Below, one piece after another: positions 6,121 through 11,875 of a stretch of 11,875 nucleotides of DNA. A program made the translations under genes and the position numbers. The DNA comes from Zavarzinia sp. (lineage in GTDB: Bacteria; Pseudomonadota; Alphaproteobacteria; Zavarziniales; Zavarziniaceae). The stretch spans positions 1 through 11,875 of the forward strand of contig JAQVKV010000021.1 in assembly GCA_028694545.1 (NCBI GenBank), in the 5' to 3' direction. A model generated the notes under the pieces. That model saw only the letters and a program-made list of their open reading frames with translations, was not told where the DNA came from and ran no database searches. Each line of letters opens with the position of its first letter. Position 1 is the stretch's first letter.

Positions 6121-8553
6121 TCAGAAGCGATCGAGGAGACGGCGGATGTAGTCGAGTTCCTCGGGCGAGCGGGTCCGGTCCCCGGCGCGGCGCTGCAATT
6201 CGTCGAGGATTTCGCGCACGCGCTTCGCCTCGGCTTCCGTCGGCACGCGGACATCGTCGCCCGAGCCGAGTTCGCGCGCGCGCCGGGGCCGGCCCAGCGG
6301 GTCGCGGGCATCTTCCGAATCCTCGGCGCTGCCCTGGCCCTGGCCCTGGCCACGGCGCATGCCCAATTGCTGGGCCATCTGTTCGCCCAGTTCCTGCAAG
6401 CCTTCGCGCAGGGCCGACATGGCTTCACCCTGGGCGGCCGCCGCGGCGGCGGGATCACCGTTCTCGAGGGCGGAGCGGGCCTCGTCCATGGCGCGCTCGG
6501 CCCCGGTCAGGGCATCCGGCAGGGGCAGGCCGGCCTCGTCCAGCCGGCGCAGCATCTCGCCCAATTGCCGGCGCAGGCCTTCCTGGTCCCTGGCCATGCC
6601 TGTCATGTCGCCGTCGGGCGAGGCCATGGGCTGGCCGGGCTGGCCTTGCTGGCGGCGTTGCTGTTCGGAAAAGCTCTGGTCGCGCAGCTCGCCCTGGCGG
6701 CGCAGCATGTCGCCTAATTGCTGCATGCCTTCGCCGAGCGCCCTGGCGCTTCCGTCCTCTTGCATCATGCCCTGCATGGCCTGGAGGTTTTCCAGCATCT
6801 CGCGCAGGTCCTGCAGCATCTGGCGCGCGGCATCGCGCGAGCCGGTCTCGGCGGCACGCTGGGCCTCGTCGATCATGCGCTGGAGGTCGCGGTCGGTCAG
6901 CATCTGGCCGCCGGGCATGGGTTGCGCCTCGCCGTCGAAACCCCGGCGCATGGCTTCCTCCGCCATGGCGCGCAGATATTCGGCCATGGCCATGCGCAAT
7001 TCGTCCATCAGGCGGGCGACCTCGGTATCGGAGGCGCCGGATTCGAGTGCTTCTTCAAGCGCTTCCTGCGCCGCGCGCAGATTGGCAAGCGCGCCCGGCA
7101 CCCTTCCCTCGTCGAGGTCGAGGGCGATGTCCCACAAGAGGTCCACCACTTCGGCATCCTGGGCCGGATCCGCATGGCGGTAGAGTTTGGCGATCGACAG
7201 GATCAGACCGAGGTAGACCGACGTCCGCTCGCCATAGGCTTCGGGCCCGGCCGCGATCGCTGACAGGATCTCGGCGACCTTGCGCCGCTCATGGGGGCGC
7301 GCCACAAGCTGCTTGCGCGCGGCGGCGATGGCACGGGCGACCGGGTGGCGGAACTGCCGCTCGGGCAAGGTAATGGTGACGCTCTCGGAACGCCCGACCT
7401 GGTCGAGCGCGTCGGTCGCGGTCAGTTGCGCCGAAACGTCGAGGCCGGCCCAGGGATGCGCGGTCAGGTCCCGGAAAGCGATGCCCTTGGCGGCGGCCCG
7501 GCCGGTGGCGCCGCCCAGCGGCACCGTCAGCACGTCGTCATGGCCGGCAAGGCGCAGTTCGAGGGAGACCGCGTCGACGCCGTAATCATCCTTCGCCTCA
7601 TAGGCGACGCGCAGGACCCGGCGCTCGGTCGCGGTCAGGGGATCGGTGAAGGCGGTGACGGGCGGCATGTCCGCCACCACTTCGAGCGGCCAGGCCGCGA
7701 TCTCGCCGCCGCCGCCCAGCAGACGCAGGCTCGCGCCCGGCTCGACCGGAATTTCGCCCGCGAAACTGTCGGCTTCCATCGCCTCGAGCGGTACGCTCTT
7801 CTCGCCGAAGGCAACGGCGCCCGAGGCGACGCCGTAAAGCCTCGCGACCACGGTCGAACCGGCGGCGACCCGCAAGGCTTCGCCCGGGGCCAGCCCCTGA
7901 CCGCCGAGATAGAGTGGCGGCAGTCGCGTATAGGCGGGGGGCGTGATCCAGGCGGTGAAACCGATGGTGTCCGCGGCAGGCCCATCCTTGGCCTTGCCGA
8001 AAAGCGGCACCAGCGACTCGGTCAGGCGCGGGCCCACCTCCGGCCCGGCGGCAACCGCCCCGACGACGAGGGCAAGCAGGACGATGGCGCGGAAGGCCCA
8101 GGGGTCGTGCCGGGCGAGTTGTGGCCGGGGGCCGTGCAGGCGCAAGCCCCGGGCATTCGCGACCGCGCGTTGCCGGTGCAGGGCCCAGAGGGATTGGGCC
8201 AGCGGGTCATCCTTGCCGGCGGCGATCGAATCATCGAGCGCCTCGAGGGCGCGGTGGGGTACCGCGTTGTCGGTCTCCAGCCGGCGCCGCGCGGCCGCTT
8301 CATCCGGCAGGCGAAGCGCCGACGGCACCCGGCGCCAGGCGACGATCAGGGCAAGGCCGAACAGGCCGAGCAACACGGCGTGGAGTGTCGCCGGCAGCCA
8401 GTCGAAGAGGCCGAACAGAGCGAGTGCGAGGAAGGCACCGATGACGCCGAGGCCGGGCAACAGCGCGGGCCCCAGCGCTTCCCCCGCGAGAACGAGACGG
8501 GTGAAGGTCAGGCGGCGCCGGAACGCCCGGTCGGTTCCAGCGCCGCCCGCCAT
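6121..8553 (-). CDS. DUF4175 / TIGR02302 family membrane-anchored protein
   Basis: This 810-residue protein belongs to an alphaproteobacterial family of unknown function. Two membrane segments near residues 26-50 and 54-73 and a third at 153-170 anchor it. A beta-rich, Ig-like periplasmic region follows, with the family-typical AWITPPAYTRLPPLYLGG (from 201). From about 480 to 760 it is rich in Gln, Met, Glu and Arg with long helical, coiled-coil-like stretches (for example QMLQDLREMLENLQAMQGMM). It ends in an acidic/basic tail with a GQGQGQGS run. Large size, a membrane anchor and an extended helical tail suggest a cell-envelope scaffold, but no activity can be assigned. The ATG lies one base after the lysA stop, so it is probably translated by coupling to lysA and is the last gene of the argH operon. 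Whether the tail faces the periplasm depends on the three-segment topology, which I cannot confirm. Confidence 0.88.
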   Translation of the reverse strand: MAGGAGTDRAFRRRLTFTRLVLAGEALGPALLPGLGVIGAFLALALFGLFDWLPATLHAVLLGLFGLALIVAWRRVPSALRLPDEAAARRRLETDNAVPHRALEALDDSIAAGKDDPLAQSLWALHRQRAVANARGLRLHGPRPQLARHDPWAFRAIVLLALVVGAVAAGPEVGPRLTESLVPLFGKAKDGPAADTIGFTAWITPPAYTRLPPLYLGGQGLAPGEALRVAAGSTVVARLYGVASGAVAFGEKSVPLEAMEADSFAGEIPVEPGASLRLLGGGGEIAAWPLEVVADMPPVTAFTDPLTATERRVLRVAYEAKDDYGVDAVSLELRLAGHDDVLTVPLGGATGRAAAKGIAFRDLTAHPWAGLDVSAQLTATDALDQVGRSESVTITLPERQFRHPVARAIAAARKQLVARPHERRKVAEILSAIAAGPEAYGERTSVYLGLILSIAKLYRHADPAQDAEVVDLLWDIALDLDEGRVPGALANLRAAQEALEEALESGASDTEVARLMDELRMAMAEYLRAMAEEAMRRGFDGEAQPMPGGQMLTDRDLQRMIDEAQRAAETGSRDAARQMLQDLREMLENLQAMQGMMQEDGSARALGEGMQQLGDMLRRQGELRDQSFSEQQRRQQGQPGQPMASPDGDMTGMARDQEGLRRQLGEMLRRLDEAGLPLPDALTGAERAMDEARSALENGDPAAAAAAQGEAMSALREGLQELGEQMAQQLGMRRGQGQGQGSAEDSEDARDPLGRPRRARELGSGDDVRVPTEAEAKRVREILDELQRRAGDRTRSPEELDYIRRLLDRF
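6332..6351 (-). repeat. Hexanucleotide tandem repeat encoding (Gly-Gln)n in the DUF4175 gene
   Basis: CCCTGG is repeated three full times plus two bases. On the coding strand it encodes GQGQGQGS near the C-terminal end. Six-base units keep frame, so slippage would change Gly-Gln copy number without breaking the protein. Confidence 0.7.
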
Positions 8554-8554
8554 G

Positions 8555-9832
8555 TCAGGCCCCGCCGTTCAGCCAGTCGGGGATATGGTCGAGGCCGATG
8601 ATGGCCTCGGCCGGGACCCGGTCGCGCACCACGGCGAACCGGTCGCCGCTGACCAGCACTTCCGGGATCAGGGGGCGCGTGTTGTAGGTCGAGGCCATGG
8701 CCGCGCCATAGGCCCCGGCCGAAAGCACGGCGATCATGTCGCCCTGGGCCATCGCGGGCAGCGGCCGGTCGAGCGCGAGGAAGTCGCCCGTCTCGCACAC
8801 GGGCCCGACGACGTCGACAGGCGCGACCGGCGCGTCCGGCGCCGGCGCCACCACGGGCATGACACCGTGGTACGCCTCGTAAAGGGTCGGACGGATCAGG
8901 TCGTTCATGGCCGCATCCACGATCACGAAGGTCTTCGCTGTCGCCTTCTTCACATAAAGCACCCGGGTGATCAGTACCCCGGCATTGCCGACGATCAGGC
9001 GACCCGGCTCCAGGATGATGCCACAGCCAAGGTGGCCCGTGGCCCTTTTCACGATGTCGGCATAGGTCGCCGGCGCCGGCGGCACGAGGCGATTCTCCTC
9101 ATAGGGAATGCCGAGACCGCCGCCGAGGTCGAGGCGGTCGATCTTGTGGCCATCGGCCCGCAGGGCCACGACGAGGTCCGCGACCTTGCGGAACGCCGCC
9201 TCGAAGGGTTCGAGCGCGGTGAGCTGGCTGCCGATATGGACGTCGACGCCCACCACCTTCACGCCGGGCAGGGCGGCGGCGCGGGCATAGACGGAACGGA
9301 CCTTTTCCCAGGCGATGCCGAACTTGTTCTCGGCCTTGCCGGTGGAGATCTTGGCGTGGGTCTTCGCGTCCACGTCCGGATTCACTCTGATGGTGATCGG
9401 CGCGCAGGCCCCCTTCGCGGTCGCCACCTGGGACAATTGCTCGAGTTCGGGCTCCGACTCGATATTGAACTGGTAGATACCGGCGTCCAGCGCCTGGGCC
9501 ATTTCCTCGGGGGTCTTGCCGACGCCCGAGAAGACGATCCTCTCGCCCGGGATGCCGGCGGCCAGCGCGCGCTTCAGCTCGCCGCCCGAGACGACGTCGG
9601 CACCAGCACCCAGCCGCGCCAGGGTGGCGATCACCGCCTGGTTGGAATTGGCCTTGAGGGCATAGCAAACGAGAGCCTTCTGGTCGGCGAAGGCGTCGGC
9701 GAAGACGCGGAAATGGCGCTCCAGCGTCGCCGTCGAATAGCAGTAGAAGGGCGTGCCGACGGCAGCGGCGATCGCCTCGATCGACACATCCTCGGCATGG
9801 AGACGGCCGTCGCGATACTCGAAATGATTCAT
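8555..9832 (-). CDS. lysA: Diaminopimelate decarboxylase
   Basis: LysA (EC 4.1.1.20) converts meso-diaminopimelate to L-lysine and CO2 in the cytoplasm using pyridoxal phosphate, the final step of lysine synthesis. Length is 425 residues, normal for the family. An N-terminal alanine-racemase-like barrel carries the cofactor lysine K60 (CYALKANSN), H199 (VDVHIGSQ), the phosphate-binding glycines 237-241 (GGGLGIPY) and E275-R278 (EPGR). The C-terminal beta domain supplies C346-E347 (GPVCETGDFLA) and Y376 (SAGAYGAAM). All key residues are present, so the enzyme should be active. The start at 9832 gives the usual HFEYRDGRLHAEDV opening; its ribosome site (CGGACC) is modest. It sits 15 nt after the lipoprotein gene and one base before DUF4175. 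Pairing with an LptM-type lipoprotein is widespread in Proteobacteria. Confidence 0.97.
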   Translation of the reverse strand: MNHFEYRDGRLHAEDVSIEAIAAAVGTPFYCYSTATLERHFRVFADAFADQKALVCYALKANSNQAVIATLARLGAGADVVSGGELKRALAAGIPGERIVFSGVGKTPEEMAQALDAGIYQFNIESEPELEQLSQVATAKGACAPITIRVNPDVDAKTHAKISTGKAENKFGIAWEKVRSVYARAAALPGVKVVGVDVHIGSQLTALEPFEAAFRKVADLVVALRADGHKIDRLDLGGGLGIPYEENRLVPPAPATYADIVKRATGHLGCGIILEPGRLIVGNAGVLITRVLYVKKATAKTFVIVDAAMNDLIRPTLYEAYHGVMPVVAPAPDAPVAPVDVVGPVCETGDFLALDRPLPAMAQGDMIAVLSAGAYGAAMASTYNTRPLIPEVLVSGDRFAVVRDRVPAEAIIGLDHIPDWLNGGA

Positions 9833-9847
9833 GGCGGTCCGGGTCTG

Positions 9848-10036
9848 TCAGAACATGGTCTGGGGCGTCGTGCCGGACGACCCGCTGTCATAGGTGCCCG
9901 TCTGATTCGGCTGGGCGGTTTCGGGCAGGTTCACGGTCTCGCCGCTGCCGGGGCGCATGGGATCGCCCCGCTTGCCGCAGGCCGAAAGCCCGCCGAGGGC
10001 CCCGAGCACGAGAAGGGCGGTTACGAATTTCCGCAT
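9848..10036 (-). CDS. lptM: Small LptM/YifL-like lipoprotein
   Basis: The protein is 62 residues from ATG 10036, or 64 from ATG 10042. I prefer 10036 because GGGGA then sits 6 nt upstream, while for 10042 it would touch the start codon. A lipoprotein signal peptide (MRKFVTALLVLGALGG) ends in the lipobox LSAC, so the mature chain starts at Cys20 and should be lipidated. The CGKRGDPMRPG sequence after the Cys matches the short conserved segment of LptM. In E. coli LptM assists maturation of the LptDE lipopolysaccharide translocon. The remainder is a disordered Ser/Thr/Pro/Gln tail. Position directly before lysA matches known lptM-lysA gene order. Residue +2 is Gly, so outer-membrane sorting is expected. 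The gene starts 13 nt after the argH stop. Function is by family analogy; with so short a protein the symbol is tentative. Confidence 0.82.
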   Translation of the reverse strand: MRKFVTALLVLGALGGLSACGKRGDPMRPGSGETVNLPETAQPNQTGTYDSGSSGTTPQTMF

Positions 10037-10049
10037 CGTCATTCCCCGG

Positions 10050-11474
<1,425 letters not shown>

Positions 11475-11545
11475 CGAAACGAACTGACTGTTGGGACCTG
11501 TTTCCAGGGGCTTCGAGGCGGCGCAGCGTCAGGGAGACGAGCAAC
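11475..11545. promoter_or_regulatory. Divergent argH/tlpA intergenic region with tlpA ribosome site
   Basis: These 71 bp must hold promoters for both genes unless they start further upstream. I find no convincing -35/-10 pair in either direction. The AGGGAGA at 11531-11537 is a good ribosome site for the tlpA ATG, with an 8-nt spacing. CCTG-TTTC-CAGG (11497-11508) is a minor 4-bp inverted repeat. Confidence 0.4.
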
Positions 11546-11875
11546 ATGAAACTGATGCCGGTTATCGCGATCGTGGCCGCCGTCGCCGGGATCGCCGGGG
11601 CGGCCGCCTTCTGGGCCCCCGGCGCGATCGACGCCCCGGGCACCCCGAAGATCGGGATCGCGAACTTTAGCCCGAGCGATGCGCCGAAGCCAGCACCCGC
11701 GATCGCCTTCCGGAATGCGGAAGGCGCCGAGGTGACTCTGGCCGATTTCAGGGGCAAGGTGCTGGTGGTGAATTTCTGGGCCACCTGGTGCGGCCCCTGT
11801 GTCGAGGAAATGCCCTCGCTCGCCCGGCTGGCCGAGGCCGGCAAGGCGGAAGGGATCGAGGTCCTGGCGCTTTCC
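11546..11875 (+). CDS. tlpA: TlpA/ResA-type thiol-disulfide oxidoreductase, N-terminal 110 residues, cut by window edge
   Basis: The frame runs open to the last base. Residues 4-24 are a hydrophobic signal anchor (MPVIAIVAAVAGIAGAAAFW), placing the domain in the periplasm on the inner membrane. After an Ala/Pro linker comes the thioredoxin fold: ITLADFRGK-like VTLADFRGKVLVVNFWATW, with the redox pair C82 and C85 in WCGPC, then VEEMPSL. TlpA/ResA/CcmG-like proteins reduce disulfides, for example on apocytochrome c or on copper-site proteins of heme-copper oxidases. The C-terminal half with the cis-Pro loop is outside the window. The start is supported by AGGGAGA 8 nt upstream. Location divergent from argH is the same as in other Alphaproteobacteria. 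TlpA is preferred over CcmG because it is not in a ccm operon, but the precise partner is unknown. Confidence 0.88.
   Translation, partial: MKLMPVIAIVAAVAGIAGAAAFWAPGAIDAPGTPKIGIANFSPSDAPKPAPAIAFRNAEGAEVTLADFRGKVLVVNFWATWCGPCVEEMPSLARLAEAGKAEGIEVLALS

Overview
The window looks like chromosomal DNA from a GC-rich alphaproteobacterium. The evidence is strong G/C preference at third codon positions (which opens very long antisense frames), and the gene order tlpA <> argH - lptM-like - lysA - DUF4175 (TIGR02302), an arrangement I know from Alphaproteobacteria. A Rhodospirillales-like host is plausible, but I cannot fix the genus from sequence alone. I see no tRNA, rRNA, CRISPR array, insertion sequence, phage gene or attachment site.

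Left part (1-4091): an iron-uptake locus. On the minus strand are a full-length Fiu-type TonB-dependent catecholate siderophore receptor (440-2704) and, downstream of it, the start of a PiuC/YbiX Fe(II)/2-oxoglutarate dioxygenase that runs off the left edge. Divergently, on the plus strand, is a PepSY-associated TM helix protein (2934-4091) of the kind linked to siderophore-iron reduction or release at the inner membrane. The 229-bp divergent region holds a perfect 20-bp palindrome, a further copy of the same TCGCAANTGC word, and two overlapping candidate promoters whose -35 boxes lie inside those words. A related word precedes piuC. I read this as one iron-responsive operator set, most likely for Fur or a Fur relative (inference).

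Middle part (4126-6120): a lone, complete allophanate hydrolase (AtzF type) on the minus strand, with a candidate promoter overlapped by a TTGTATGCAA near-palindrome. No urea carboxylase or cyanuric-acid gene lies next to it. The 198 bp upstream otherwise hold only an A8 run flanked by CGCC/GGCG words.

Right part (6121-11875): a minus-strand run read as argH (last step of arginine synthesis), a small LptM-like lipoprotein, lysA (last step of lysine synthesis) and a large membrane-anchored DUF4175/TIGR02302 protein. The gaps are 13, 15 and 1 nt, so it is almost certainly one operon. Divergent from argH, 71 bp away, is the start of a TlpA/ResA-type membrane-anchored thioredoxin with an intact WCGPC site, cut by the right edge.

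No wholly new system is evident. The items most worth a second look are the shared operator words and overlapping promoters of the iron locus, the orphan allophanate hydrolase with its possible GntR-type site, and the uncharacterised DUF4175 protein translationally coupled to lysA.
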